Below, in pieces: positions 53,563 through 63,041 of a DNA stretch of 64,000 nt (its first letter is position 1; each line of letters starts with the position of its first letter). The position numbers and the translations under genes were made by a program. The notes beneath the pieces are model-generated. The model worked only from the letters and a program-made list of their open reading frames with translations, was not told the origin of the DNA and did no database searches. The stretch is from Psychrobacillus sp. FSL K6-2836 (GTDB lineage: Bacteria; Bacillota; Bacilli; Bacillales_A; Planococcaceae). The stretch is taken from NCBI RefSeq assembly GCF_038003085.1, contig NZ_JBBOOM010000001.1, forward strand, positions 1,674,001-1,738,000, in the 5' to 3' direction.

Positions 53563-54513
53563 TTATTCCTTATCCTTTAGATAAATTCCATACTTTTTCC
53601 ACGGTACAAAATCAAGTTGCCCATAAAATTCCAGTAAATTAGTCCAGTCAATAATGATAGTTTCTACTTCTCTTTCCTGCAGATAAGCCATGGCAGCCAC
53701 CACAACTTCCAATCCGTAACCCTGCTTTCGCTCGCTTGAATCAATACCTAATGGTCCAATTCCACCAACCTCTTGTTCAAAAAGAGGACTCCAGTAAACG
53801 TTTTGTGCAATTGATGGCGATATGGAATCATTCATTCTACAAAAACCAATGATGCTTCCATTCTTTTTTGCCACAACAAATTCTCTACCTATCCCACCCA
53901 TTTCAAAGTATTTGATCGCCTCATACTCCCATCTACCGGGAAAGCACCTAGCTAAAAAAGATAAGAACTCTTCTTTTTCCTCTATTTGCAGTACAGAAAA
54001 GGATGCCGAGCTTTCATTTGGGAATGGATATTTTTTTACCAGATGATTAATCAAATCAAATGCATCCAGCTTTTTGTTATATCCAAATTTCTCAACCCAT
54101 TTTTGTACGTCGGGATAAACCTCAGGAACTCCCGGAAAATAGTGAAAAGGGTCTCCAGCAAGTTGTATTACTTCCGCTCCACTTTCTTTTAAAGCAGCCT
54201 CCGCTTGTTCCAATAACAAGGTTCCTATACCTTTTCCTCGATAAGCGCTGTCCACTAAGAGAACTTGAATCCATCCCTTTTTGAAATCCATTTCAACCTT
54301 CTTTTTTTCTTGCCATTTTTTAGAGACTACAAATCCTATTACTTTGCTATTATCGTCAACCGCTATAAATGATCCTTCCTCTAAAACGTTAACATCCTCA
54401 AAGCTATTTTGAACAAATAGTTCCTTGCGCATAGGGAAATGGGTGCTCAATTCTTTGTTCCAAAGTGCTACCAATTCATCGATATGATTTCTATTCCATG
54501 CTATTAGATTCAT
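53563..54513 (-). CDS. Tandem-GNAT acetyltransferase
   Basis: This 316-residue protein has two GNAT halves. The first has the acetyl-CoA loop RGKGIG (92-97, in SAYRGKGIGTLLLEQAEAAL). The second, from about residue 170, has FVVAKKNGSIIGFCRMND and a weaker loop, RKQGYGLEVVVAAMAYL. It is the last gene in the 64000-53563 gene train and starts 28 bp after the FAD oxidoreductase stop, so it may be part of the carbohydrate operon. The substrate is unknown; an amino sugar is possible from context only. Confidence 0.85.
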   Translation of the reverse strand: MNLIAWNRNHIDELVALWNKELSTHFPMRKELFVQNSFEDVNVLEEGSFIAVDDNSKVIGFVVSKKWQEKKKVEMDFKKGWIQVLLVDSAYRGKGIGTLLLEQAEAALKESGAEVIQLAGDPFHYFPGVPEVYPDVQKWVEKFGYNKKLDAFDLINHLVKKYPFPNESSASFSVLQIEEKEEFLSFLARCFPGRWEYEAIKYFEMGGIGREFVVAKKNGSIIGFCRMNDSISPSIAQNVYWSPLFEQEVGGIGPLGIDSSERKQGYGLEVVVAAMAYLQEREVETIIIDWTNLLEFYGQLDFVPWKKYGIYLKDKE

Positions 54514-54540
54514 AACAGCCTCCTTTCATCAAGCATTCAA

Positions 54541-56136
54541 TTACTTATTCGCAAAAGTCTCTTCCATTCGTCTGATTGGGTCATCTTCCATCTCCATACT
54601 CCAACAGATTACCTGCTTACAGTTTAGTAATTCTTGTTTTAATATTTCATAATTTACATCTTGAACAGATGTTTTATGTTTGATGGCAAGTGAGGCTGCG
54701 ATTGCTGCAGACTGCCCTAAAATCATAAAAACCGGTTCCATACGAATAGAACCATATGCAATATGCGAGCTGGACAAACAAACCGGAACTAAAAGATTAG
54801 TGCATTCCTCTGCTTTTGGACGAATGGATCGATACGAAATTTCATAAGGTGCGATCGGTACCTGCACATCTCCTTCATTTACACATCTGCCTTCAATAAC
54901 TACACGACGACAATTATGGGAATCCATATGAAAGGAAGCTAAGCCGATAGAATCGTTTATCAATTCTTGTTTTAAACAATTATGATCCGTCATAACATAA
55001 TCTGAAATCATTCTTCTTGCCTCTCGAATGTATAGCTGATGTGGCCAATGTCCTGTTCGTTCAAACTCATCCTTCGGCAATCCCCAAGCAGAAACTTCAT
55101 CTCTTATTGTTTTTGGAATTTGAGGGTCATTAGATAAGAAATATAACATTCCAAGGTCGTAATTCAGATGGTCTTGAAATATAATTTCTCGGCTTTCATA
55201 GTCCCCTTCTGGCCAGTCATAATTCATCCCAATATTATCGGTAGAAACGGCTCCATGATTATTCAAATCGGACTTTCCATTCGGGAGTATAGTATGCAGT
55301 TTCATGGCATCCCAAATACCTGCTTTGATATACCTCAGAAGTAATTGATAACGGTTTGGTTCGTAGACAGGTGGTTTAGGAAACGGAACACGATTTGTTG
55401 CATCATTCGTTAAACAGATACGAAAGTTATAAGCCTGAATTCTATGATCACCTTGTCCTTGAAAGCCCAGTGAATCTTGTTTGCTTTCTGTGATACCTGG
55501 TAATAGTCCGGTTTCCGGCTTACCTTCCACGATATATGGATCTATCCATTTTTCAAATTTATGATGCAGAGCACCGAACTGTACTCCATTATAGATTTCA
55601 TTATAGGTAGCATTTGATTCTCGACCCACAAAATAAGAAACTCCTGCAAACGCAAGCAAATCACCCTCGTATGTACAGTCTAGAAATACTTTACCGCAAT
55701 ACGAAGTACCATCCTCCATCACTATTTCCGATATATTTTGATTAGTTTTCTTAACTACTCTTAGATGTTGTCTAAAATTAATCGGAATATCATACTTTTT
55801 TATCCATTGTTCAAACACTTGACGCGCTACTTTTGGTTCAAACTTCCACTGCTTATCCTTACCGTAATACTTAGCAATTGCATCATAAAATTCTTTTGAG
55901 AGTCCGCCGATTGCATTCTCTGCACCAAGATCAGTTGCCCCCAACCCACTCACCGTCATCCCACCGATATTATTACTGAATTCCGCAATAACTACTGTTA
56001 GACCCATTCTTTTAGCTTGAATAGCAGCAGTAATACCAGCAGGTGTCCCTCCATAAATAACTAAGTCTTTTTCGATAACGGATGGGCTTTCTTTTTTTTC
56101 AGTTGGCACGTAATAATGTAGATTACTAAAATCCAT
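54541..56136 (-). CDS. FAD-dependent oxidoreductase (PF12831 type), copy 1
   Basis: This 531-residue protein starts at ATG 56136 with GGAGG eight bases upstream. It has a dinucleotide-binding loop GGTPAGITAAIQAKRMGL (29-46) followed by NNIGGMTVSGLGATDLG. YEGDLLAFAGVSYFVGRESN, PKDEFERTGHWPHQLYIREA and SSHIAYGSIRMEPVFMILGQ are typical of a family found in polysaccharide-use clusters. It has no signal peptide, so it is cytoplasmic. It is paralogous to the gene at 61476. The likely chemistry is FAD-linked oxidation of a sugar or sugar acid; the substrate is unproven. Confidence 0.85.
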   Translation of the reverse strand: MDFSNLHYYVPTEKKESPSVIEKDLVIYGGTPAGITAAIQAKRMGLTVVIAEFSNNIGGMTVSGLGATDLGAENAIGGLSKEFYDAIAKYYGKDKQWKFEPKVARQVFEQWIKKYDIPINFRQHLRVVKKTNQNISEIVMEDGTSYCGKVFLDCTYEGDLLAFAGVSYFVGRESNATYNEIYNGVQFGALHHKFEKWIDPYIVEGKPETGLLPGITESKQDSLGFQGQGDHRIQAYNFRICLTNDATNRVPFPKPPVYEPNRYQLLLRYIKAGIWDAMKLHTILPNGKSDLNNHGAVSTDNIGMNYDWPEGDYESREIIFQDHLNYDLGMLYFLSNDPQIPKTIRDEVSAWGLPKDEFERTGHWPHQLYIREARRMISDYVMTDHNCLKQELINDSIGLASFHMDSHNCRRVVIEGRCVNEGDVQVPIAPYEISYRSIRPKAEECTNLLVPVCLSSSHIAYGSIRMEPVFMILGQSAAIAASLAIKHKTSVQDVNYEILKQELLNCKQVICWSMEMEDDPIRRMEETFANK

Positions 56137-56166
56137 TATTAAAACCTCCATTTGCCACTTATGTTT

Positions 56167-57858
56167 TCACTGGACTTTGCTTCCCCACTCTTCGGAATAG
56201 TTTTTGTTTATCAACCGAAGATAATAAATATAAAATAGAGTCATTTCTCTCGGTGTAAAAGAAGAATAATTATCTTTTGTTTGAATGGCTATTAATGGTT
56301 CTATATCAGATAGTTCAATAGCAGATAAATAACTATCTGCTGCTTTTAATTCAGTTAAAATTTGTAAGGAAGATGCTGATTTATCCACCTTTTCGGAGTC
56401 TACAACTCTTGCTGGAAATAACGGGATATTCCATTTTGAATATGGAGATATTAAATTCTCTAAATCTAAAAGCATCTGTTGAAAAGCTTCTTTTTCTTCC
56501 TTAAAAACAGCGAAGTATTCTTCCAACACCACTTCATATTTCTCGCCCCATGCAACACGCGAATATAGATAATTATTCAAATGATGAATCCACTGCCATG
56601 GATAATTAGCACTTACTTTATGATTTGTTTGTTTTTGGTGCACTGGAACGATTAAGTTTAATACACCTTGTATTTGCAATTGCTTATAATCGTGTAAATC
56701 ACTCGCTATTCTAGTTAGAAGCGGTGGAAATAGTTCACTTAACATGAAATGATCACTGTAATATTCTAAGACAGTTAGTGAACGTCCTTTCATGCTTGTT
56801 TGCGTACTCCAATCCTCTAAGGTTTGAAAAGCCCTTACTTGGTTAGGTTCACTAGCATGAATAGAATTGGAGTAATCCCTCCCCCAATAGGCATATAAAA
56901 CATCTGCCGTGTCAGATACCTTCGTTTCCTTCCTTTCAAGCATGTCCCAAGAAAGTCCGGCATTATAAACTATATATTCAACTTCTACAGCTAAGTTAGA
57001 GATATTTAACGACGATTTTAATCTCTCCGTAAATCGAATATAATTTAATAAAAATCCATCGGCATTTTTTTCTTCTATCCCTACATCTTCTGGCCAAAGT
57101 GAGATTCTCGAAATTACTTCATTCTCTTTACAAATGGAAATAATTTTATTAATTACTTCATCTTGAAGTGCTATATTTTCAGCAAAGAACTGGAGATTTT
57201 CGTAGTTCTCTAAGCTATTTTTCTTATTTCCCTTTTGAATAATGTCCAATAAATACCTTAGACTATGCCCACCTAAGGTAACTTGAACCCCACGTTTTTT
57301 TAACCCTGAGACTATATATGATTTAATTTCATCCCATAAGAAGAATGTGAAGAAAAACTCATTTTGACCATTTTTTACTCCCCAATCAATGATGGAATTT
57401 ATGTATCCAGGTTCATCTATTGTCTCAAAAATATTCCCGCGTCTTCCAAACATCGGCTCATGAATAAATAAGTCCAAGTTTATACCTTGTGATTGCTCTA
57501 ATATTTCTTCTCTATCCAGGTGGATCCATTGATAGCCGAAAAACTTTCTACAATACATATATGCACCATATAAGATGGATCTCGGCTCATTTCCAATAAT
57601 CCACAAATCTTTACCAGAAGAGACGAATGCAAATCCATCCGAATTAATATTTACTTTATTTTCTTTCGAAACCATTGCACAGTATTGAGTAGTAGTTATT
57701 AATATAACTCTAAAATCATTTTCATTTGCTTCTGTTTCAGTAAGAACACTTTGATCATGAACGGAGCTCTTATAGCCGGCTTTTTCTATTAATCTTTTTA
57801 ACTCTTCAACAGCAAATAGAATAGTTTCGTGATTTTGAAAGTAAATAATTTTATGCAC
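56167..57858 (-). CDS. GH67 N-domain/DUF4838-like glycoside hydrolase-related protein
   Basis: This 563-residue cytoplasmic protein starts at GTG 57858, with AAAGGTG nine bases upstream. The N-terminal part has the alpha-glucuronidase N-domain-like pattern (FAFVSSGKDLWIIGNEPRSI, LYGAYMYCRKFFGYQWIHLD). A TIM-barrel-like section follows with RISLWPEDVGIEEKNADGFL, VEVEYIVYNAGLSWDMLERK and ADVLYAYWGRDYSNSIHASE. The usual GH67 catalytic carboxylates cannot be placed with confidence. It lies in a carbohydrate operon beside a CE7 esterase, so an intracellular glycosidase or a derived binding protein is likely. Confidence 0.7.
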   Translation of the reverse strand: MHKIIYFQNHETILFAVEELKRLIEKAGYKSSVHDQSVLTETEANENDFRVILITTTQYCAMVSKENKVNINSDGFAFVSSGKDLWIIGNEPRSILYGAYMYCRKFFGYQWIHLDREEILEQSQGINLDLFIHEPMFGRRGNIFETIDEPGYINSIIDWGVKNGQNEFFFTFFLWDEIKSYIVSGLKKRGVQVTLGGHSLRYLLDIIQKGNKKNSLENYENLQFFAENIALQDEVINKIISICKENEVISRISLWPEDVGIEEKNADGFLLNYIRFTERLKSSLNISNLAVEVEYIVYNAGLSWDMLERKETKVSDTADVLYAYWGRDYSNSIHASEPNQVRAFQTLEDWSTQTSMKGRSLTVLEYYSDHFMLSELFPPLLTRIASDLHDYKQLQIQGVLNLIVPVHQKQTNHKVSANYPWQWIHHLNNYLYSRVAWGEKYEVVLEEYFAVFKEEKEAFQQMLLDLENLISPYSKWNIPLFPARVVDSEKVDKSASSLQILTELKAADSYLSAIELSDIEPLIAIQTKDNYSSFTPREMTLFYIYYLRLINKNYSEEWGSKVQ

Positions 57859-57894
57859 AATTATTAACACCTTTCTAAACAGATGGTTGCCTTT

Positions 57895-58878
57895 TTATAC
57901 ATCGTTTAATATTACCGCCTTTTTCAACTCACTCGACTTATACGCAGCTAAAGCAACTTCTAGTGACTTTAGTCCATCGAATCCCGTTATAGAAGGTTCT
58001 TTTCCTTCTTTAATGCAATTTACAAAATCCAATATCAAACCTAAGTCCATATCATTACCAAAGAAATGGTGTTCCAGTGATTTCTTCCCGTTAGAAAAAA
58101 TCCTAAAATGTTCTTTAAAGGCATCAACCTTTACCGTCTCTTTCGTACCAATCACTTCAATTGTGACATCTCCCCAGGTCGGAAATTCAGCAAAGCGAGA
58201 CCAGCTTGAATCATGAGAAGCAATTACACCACTTTCAAACTCCAAGGTAAGCAAACCTGCATCGTCTATGTCAATATTATGGAAGTAAGAATCGACAATG
58301 GATTTGACCTCCACGACTTCTTTGTTTAAATACCAACGCATAATATCAACCATATGCACCGTATGATCGAGCACAGCTCCCCCGCCTGATTGTTCTATAT
58401 CAATGAACCACCCACCAGGATTTTGCCCACGGTTGGTTGTTCGAAAAGCTAGTATTTCTCCTAACTCCCCTTTATCGATCATTTCTTTTAACTCTTGTAT
58501 AGGTGAACTAAATCGAACTGGATAAGCTATTTGCAAAGTAACATTATGCTCTTTGCAAACATCAATCATCTCTTGTGCGTCTAATACATTCGTTGCAATC
58601 GGCTTTTCGCACAAAATATGCTTCTTAGCTTTGGCTGCATTTATCACCATTTCTTTGTGTCGACTGTTTTCACTACAAATAATAACCGCGTCCATACTTT
58701 CCTTGAGAAAATCTGATTGATTAGAATAATGCGGGACATTATATTTTTCAGAAGCTTCTCTGCCTCTTTTAATATCTTCATCAAAAATAGCAGCTAACCC
58801 TACATCAGGAATTTTCTTTAAACAATCCGCGTAGCTATAAGCATGCATATGTGCAAAGCTCATTATTCCAATTTTCAT
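57895..58878 (-). CDS. Gfo/Idh/MocA-family oxidoreductase
   Basis: This 327-residue NAD(P)-dependent sugar dehydrogenase-type protein begins MKIGIMSFAHMHAYSYADCL, a variant nucleotide loop with HMHA instead of GxGxxG. CEKPIATNVLDAQEMIDVCK carries the conserved EKP, and GGAVLDHTVHMVDIMRWYL the family's Asp-His pair. These enzymes oxidise sugar or cyclitol hydroxyls, often at C3. The ATG overlaps the stop of the upstream gene by four bases (ATGA), implying translational coupling. Confidence 0.92.
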   Translation of the reverse strand: MKIGIMSFAHMHAYSYADCLKKIPDVGLAAIFDEDIKRGREASEKYNVPHYSNQSDFLKESMDAVIICSENSRHKEMVINAAKAKKHILCEKPIATNVLDAQEMIDVCKEHNVTLQIAYPVRFSSPIQELKEMIDKGELGEILAFRTTNRGQNPGGWFIDIEQSGGGAVLDHTVHMVDIMRWYLNKEVVEVKSIVDSYFHNIDIDDAGLLTLEFESGVIASHDSSWSRFAEFPTWGDVTIEVIGTKETVKVDAFKEHFRIFSNGKKSLEHHFFGNDMDLGLILDFVNCIKEGKEPSITGFDGLKSLEVALAAYKSSELKKAVILNDV

Positions 58879-59615
58879 AACCGCAACCCCTCATCCATTA
58901 GTTTTTGGAAGTAATCTAATCGGGTGATTATTTTTTCGTCAATTACTTTTGCTGAGGATACTAGAGCATCTACCGAATAGGTTAGTGGTAACAGCGTTCT
59001 ATCATTTGGATGTACAGGCTTCATTTGATCACTATCAAATTCAATGATATGTTTTATACCACTCCATTCGAGCTCAATTTTCTCTTGGTTACCCGTTGTA
59101 TATTCAATATGTGCCATTGTTCCTAGACCAAAATCTATCATAATAATGATATGTCTTGGCATTAAGGATAGTCTCGATTGTTTAAGATGAATATCCTTTG
59201 GTTCGCCCAATAAAGAAGTAATTACATACAAATCTCCAACAATCATTGAGAGAATACTTTCTCCCTGAATTGTTCGTCTGTATCTAAAAACACCACGTGG
59301 ATTAACTTCTTTTTTGATTATTTCAGTAAAACTTCTAAAGAAAGGTAAAACTTCTAACTCAAAGTAGATATATGTTCTACTATTCAGATAATTTTTGTTA
59401 TACAAACTGTACGGTAAATAAACATTCCCATTTTTATTTATAACTCCATTTACATTATTAGCAGTTGCAGCTATTACATAGCTAACATCCTCATAAAGAT
59501 TTTCTTGGATTTCGTCAGGTGAATTTGAAATGGTTACTTTTTTTATGGGAAGGTGTGAGTCTATTTTATTTAAATCACCTAAAATAATATTAGCGATGAT
59601 TTTCGCCCCCTTCAT
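58875..59615 (-). CDS. Gfo/Idh/MocA-like protein without a visible nucleotide-binding motif
   Basis: This 246-residue protein is not clearly assigned. From about residue 95 it follows the Gfo/Idh C-domain pattern (ESILSMIVGDLYVITSLLGE, DFGLGTMAHIEYTTGNQEKI, LEWSGIKHIIEFDSDQ). The N-terminal region (MKGAKIIANIILGDLNKIDS) is short and lacks GxGxxG and the EKP motif. It may be a reduced paralogue acting as a partner subunit. It overlaps the upstream isomerase gene by 26 bp and the downstream Gfo/Idh gene by 4 bp. The ribosome-binding site for ATG 59615 is weak. Confidence 0.65.
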   Translation of the reverse strand: MKGAKIIANIILGDLNKIDSHLPIKKVTISNSPDEIQENLYEDVSYVIAATANNVNGVINKNGNVYLPYSLYNKNYLNSRTYIYFELEVLPFFRSFTEIIKKEVNPRGVFRYRRTIQGESILSMIVGDLYVITSLLGEPKDIHLKQSRLSLMPRHIIIMIDFGLGTMAHIEYTTGNQEKIELEWSGIKHIIEFDSDQMKPVHPNDRTLLPLTYSVDALVSSAKVIDEKIITRLDYFQKLMDEGLRL

Positions 59616-60453
59616 CTAATAACTTTCTTAATCGATTGATGGCTTCTTCATTTGCTAATCTTGCATCTTCCAAACCCTCATACTCTATCGATAACCATCC
59701 ATCGTATTTTATTTCTTTTAGCCCATTCACAATATATTCAAGATTCACTTTGCCATCTCCTGGAATTACTCCGATTAGTTCTACTCCTTCTGTTGAATGG
59801 AAACCCTTCCATTCTTCACCTTGTTCTTTTTCCCGAAAATCTTTGAAGTGAACATGTATTATGTCATTTTTCAATTGTTCAAAAGCTTTTGTTGGACTCT
59901 CATGAACAAGTAAAAAGTTCCCCGTATCAAACGTCGATTTGACAAATGGACTATTAACTTCTCGAATAATATTATTAACCTGAGAGCTTTTCCCAGCTAG
60001 TAACCCATGATTTTCAATAGCCAAATACACTCTTTCTTTTTCTGCCACTTCGGCACATCGTTTTAATCCGCTTACTATTAACTCAGCACCGTTTTTAAAC
60101 GTTAAATTTTCATGGAGGTCTCCACAAAATACTCGAACAATATTAGTTCCTAGCTTTTTGGCAATTTGAATACCTTCTAAAACTTTAAGCACTTCCTTAT
60201 CTTGTTCTTCCTTAGAATCCTTAACAAAGTTATTCGAAACATCATATGCAGATACTTTTAAATTATTTTCTTTCAATGCTTTTTTTACTAGCTCTAGCTC
60301 TTGATCTGGTTGTTCGGGGTTTGCCCAGTAAAAATCTAGTAATTCCACGCCATCTAAAGAAATACTCTTGGCATAATCAATAAAATTGATTACTGACCAA
60401 TTTTCCTTCTTTATAGTAGAAGCTAAACTGTACATACTTACACTAATCTTCAA
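59590..60453 (-). CDS. Sugar phosphate isomerase/epimerase (TIM barrel)
   Basis: This protein of about 287 residues starts at TTG 60453 with AGGTGG upstream; MKISVSMYSLASTIKKENWS fits the usual start of the family. The xylose isomerase-like TIM barrel shows SLDGVELLDFYWA, IVRVFCGDLHENLT, RVYLAIENHGLLAGKSSQVN, KSTFDTGNFLLVHESP, IIHVHFKDFR and GWLSIEYEGLEDARLA. The metal ligands expected of the family (Glu in IENHG, Asp in FDTGN, His in HVHFKD, Glu in IEYEG) are all present. Such enzymes pair with Gfo/Idh dehydrogenases in inositol and 3-keto-sugar pathways. Confidence 0.9.
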   Translation of the reverse strand: MKISVSMYSLASTIKKENWSVINFIDYAKSISLDGVELLDFYWANPEQPDQELELVKKALKENNLKVSAYDVSNNFVKDSKEEQDKEVLKVLEGIQIAKKLGTNIVRVFCGDLHENLTFKNGAELIVSGLKRCAEVAEKERVYLAIENHGLLAGKSSQVNNIIREVNSPFVKSTFDTGNFLLVHESPTKAFEQLKNDIIHVHFKDFREKEQGEEWKGFHSTEGVELIGVIPGDGKVNLEYIVNGLKEIKYDGWLSIEYEGLEDARLANEEAINRLRKLLDEGGENHR

Positions 60454-60466
60454 CAGAATCCCACCT

Positions 60467-61447
60467 TTAGGTAGCATTCACCAAATGTTTCATGATGAAT
60501 GATAATTTGTTTTCTTCGTGAAATGGATTGTTCTCATGTGTAAATTGCGGATACACTTCTATCCTTTTATCAATAGTTGCTAAATGATTATAAGCAGCAA
60601 ACACTGTAGATGGTGGGGTTACTGCATCCTCTAACCCAATCGTCATTAATGTAGAACAAGTAATCGCATCACAGAAATGAACAGAATCTATATAACCCAA
60701 AGTTCGCATTACGTTTTCATAGGAGTGATACTGAGGATCAGAAAGTTTAAAGTAGTTCACAATCTCCATATACGGTCCTAAATTCGCCACTTCTAATGCA
60801 CGTTCAAAATGTGAGATAAATGGGTAGTCCGCGATAACTAGATCAATATCCCCAGCTAAAGCTGCTAAACTTAGCGCTAATCCGCCTCCCTGCGACGAAC
60901 CTGTTAATCCTAACTTTGTCACTGCTACTGGAGCATTATCAGATTTTATCCAACTCACTTGCATAAGAAGATCTTTATAAACATTTGTATAATAATAGTT
61001 CGCTGGATCATGAATACCTTGTAGCATCCAACCAGGAGTTCTACTACCGTTTACATATTGAGCAAAATCAGGAGAAGTACCTTGACCACGTACATCGAAT
61101 GAGTATACGGCAACGCCTAAGGAAGTCCATTTCAAGAAATCAATCGGCAACCCGCAACTTCCGGTATAACCATGGTGGTTCATAATAACAGGGCAATTTT
61201 CGACTGATTTTGGTTTTATTAAAAGCCCCTTTAAAGGGGTACCATCCCAACTTTCAAAAGTGATATCAGCTACATCAACTGTCGGAACTGGGTAATTCCT
61301 CCAATCTACACTTACCTTCGGAAAAAGAGCACTTAGCTCAATCTTTTGTTTCTCCCAAAACCGCTCAAAGTCAGTAGGCTTATAAATAAGATTAGGTTTA
61401 TATCCTTTCAGTACTTCTAGCGGAAAATCTCCGATCTGTCTTCCCAT
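60467..61447 (-). CDS. CE7 acetyl esterase (acetyl-xylan esterase / cephalosporin-C deacetylase type)
   Basis: This 326-residue alpha/beta hydrolase without a signal peptide shows the three CE7 signatures: RGQG (120-123), GSSQGG with nucleophile Ser185, and the C-terminal FTHENN with the catalytic His and its following Glu. DAVTPPST holds the acid. CE7 enzymes remove acetyl groups from xylo-oligosaccharides and other small acetylated compounds inside the cell. It is 13 bp upstream of the isomerase gene in the same operon, supporting a substrate that arrives acetylated. Confidence 0.92.
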   Translation of the reverse strand: MGRQIGDFPLEVLKGYKPNLIYKPTDFERFWEKQKIELSALFPKVSVDWRNYPVPTVDVADITFESWDGTPLKGLLIKPKSVENCPVIMNHHGYTGSCGLPIDFLKWTSLGVAVYSFDVRGQGTSPDFAQYVNGSRTPGWMLQGIHDPANYYYTNVYKDLLMQVSWIKSDNAPVAVTKLGLTGSSQGGGLALSLAALAGDIDLVIADYPFISHFERALEVANLGPYMEIVNYFKLSDPQYHSYENVMRTLGYIDSVHFCDAITCSTLMTIGLEDAVTPPSTVFAAYNHLATIDKRIEVYPQFTHENNPFHEENKLSFIMKHLVNAT

Positions 61448-61475
61448 TTTTTATCACACGCCTATCATTCAATAT

Positions 61476-63041
61476 CTAGATTTTTTGATAAAATGACTCT
61501 GGCCACTCTAATTCAAAGCCGTCCACCCTAAGTCTACTTTGGAATTCTGCTAACAATCGATTATTTTCTCGAACTTCTCTTGGTGTTGCATCATTTTCTA
61601 AACAAAATGCTACTAATGCTCCACACGCCTCTCCAATATTCCATTCGGTTGGGTGCAAACGATAGCAACCATTAGTGATATGTGTAGTACCAATATTCTT
61701 ACATCCAGCTAGTAGATTATCTGTAGCTTTTGGAATGATAGCTCCAAGTGGTATATGGTAAGGCAATGCCTTTATATCCAGATACGATCGTCCGGACATA
61801 CTCGGATGCAAATCAATGCTATATGAACCTATTCCAATTCGATCATCATATAACTTCCCTGTACTTCCTTCATTAAATACCGGAGAAACGTCTTGTTCGA
61901 CAATTGTGTATTCAGCTTTAATACGCCTAGATTCTCTAATATAAGGAGCTTTCGCTAAACCATCTTCCGTTTCAAAAACATCTTTACGTAACTTTAATCC
62001 TGGATACCCTTTGCTCCCATCAGGCCTAGGTGCTTCCGTTTGCAGCCAATATAAAAGCGACAAGCTTAGTTGTTTAGCTTGATAGATATTTTTTTCTCTT
62101 TCTTCTATTGATACGTTATAAATATTGCCTAAAAAGTAATCATTTTGAGGCCAATTCATTAAACTAACATCTTTTGAGTCATTACGCGTGTAAAACTGGT
62201 TTTGATCATAAATTCGTCGATACTCCCAAAGTGGAAATCCATTTTCTTCACCGAAGAGAGTATATTTTCTTTTCTCTTTCGTTATAGGATGAGGTGCAAA
62301 GAAACTTAAGTATTTGTCTGGCCAAATACTTGGTCGGAACTCCCTCCAAAATGAATACATTTCTGGTTTCTCGATCACATGATTTTCTCCATCTCGATTT
62401 TCCATGGCAAGTACAAAGGTAAAAGCTTGAACATCACAAGGATCTGCTACATCTAAAGCATGTGGTTCATTGAAATCACTTTTTCCTTCTGCTCCAGTTA
62501 CGTAGTCAAGATTTGCAAGTGGAAGTAAATCACCAGACTCTGTTGCATCTACAAAATATAAGGCTTTAAACGTTTCTAGTTTACCTGTTATCAAGTTCTC
62601 CGCAGAAACATCAAATAGTTTTCTACCTTCTCTATTCACAGCTTTCACTACAGTATTTAACTTAATGGTTAGCAGATTAGTCAATACAAAAGGTAGAAGC
62701 ATTTCATTTAGAACCTGCACGCTTACTCTTGGATCATGACAAAGGTTACTAACTAAACCATTCCCAGGGTTGAATCGATCACTTGCCTTTTTTATATCCA
62801 TACTTTGCGCATAAAATTCTCGTACTTTTTTTCGATACGATTGGTATCTTCTTGTGGTACCAAACTCTTCTATCCAGGGATGCTCATCAGGAGGCACTCC
62901 TTGTGAGGTTACTTGCCCTCCAATCCAATCTGTTTCTTCTGTTAATAGTACACGCAGTCCTTTTGCACATGCAGATAAAGCTGCTGCACAACCACCAAGA
63001 CCTCCACCTACAATGACTAGATCTATCTGATACATATTCAT
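61476..63041 (-). CDS. FAD-dependent oxidoreductase (PF12831 type), copy 2
   Basis: This 521-residue cytoplasmic protein has DLVIVGGGLGGCAAALSACA (FAD loop GGGLGG at 12-17), TEETDWIGGQVTSQGVPPDE, DATESGDLLPLANLDYVTGA and CKNIGTTHITNGCYRLHPTE. The domain type is that of copy 1, but similarity between the two is limited, so they probably oxidise different compounds or positions. The ATG directly follows the stop codon of the upstream Gfo/Idh gene (TAA-ATG), with a weak ribosome-binding site, suggesting coupled translation. Confidence 0.88.
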   Translation of the reverse strand: MNMYQIDLVIVGGGLGGCAAALSACAKGLRVLLTEETDWIGGQVTSQGVPPDEHPWIEEFGTTRRYQSYRKKVREFYAQSMDIKKASDRFNPGNGLVSNLCHDPRVSVQVLNEMLLPFVLTNLLTIKLNTVVKAVNREGRKLFDVSAENLITGKLETFKALYFVDATESGDLLPLANLDYVTGAEGKSDFNEPHALDVADPCDVQAFTFVLAMENRDGENHVIEKPEMYSFWREFRPSIWPDKYLSFFAPHPITKEKRKYTLFGEENGFPLWEYRRIYDQNQFYTRNDSKDVSLMNWPQNDYFLGNIYNVSIEEREKNIYQAKQLSLSLLYWLQTEAPRPDGSKGYPGLKLRKDVFETEDGLAKAPYIRESRRIKAEYTIVEQDVSPVFNEGSTGKLYDDRIGIGSYSIDLHPSMSGRSYLDIKALPYHIPLGAIIPKATDNLLAGCKNIGTTHITNGCYRLHPTEWNIGEACGALVAFCLENDATPREVRENNRLLAEFQSRLRVDGFELEWPESFYQKI

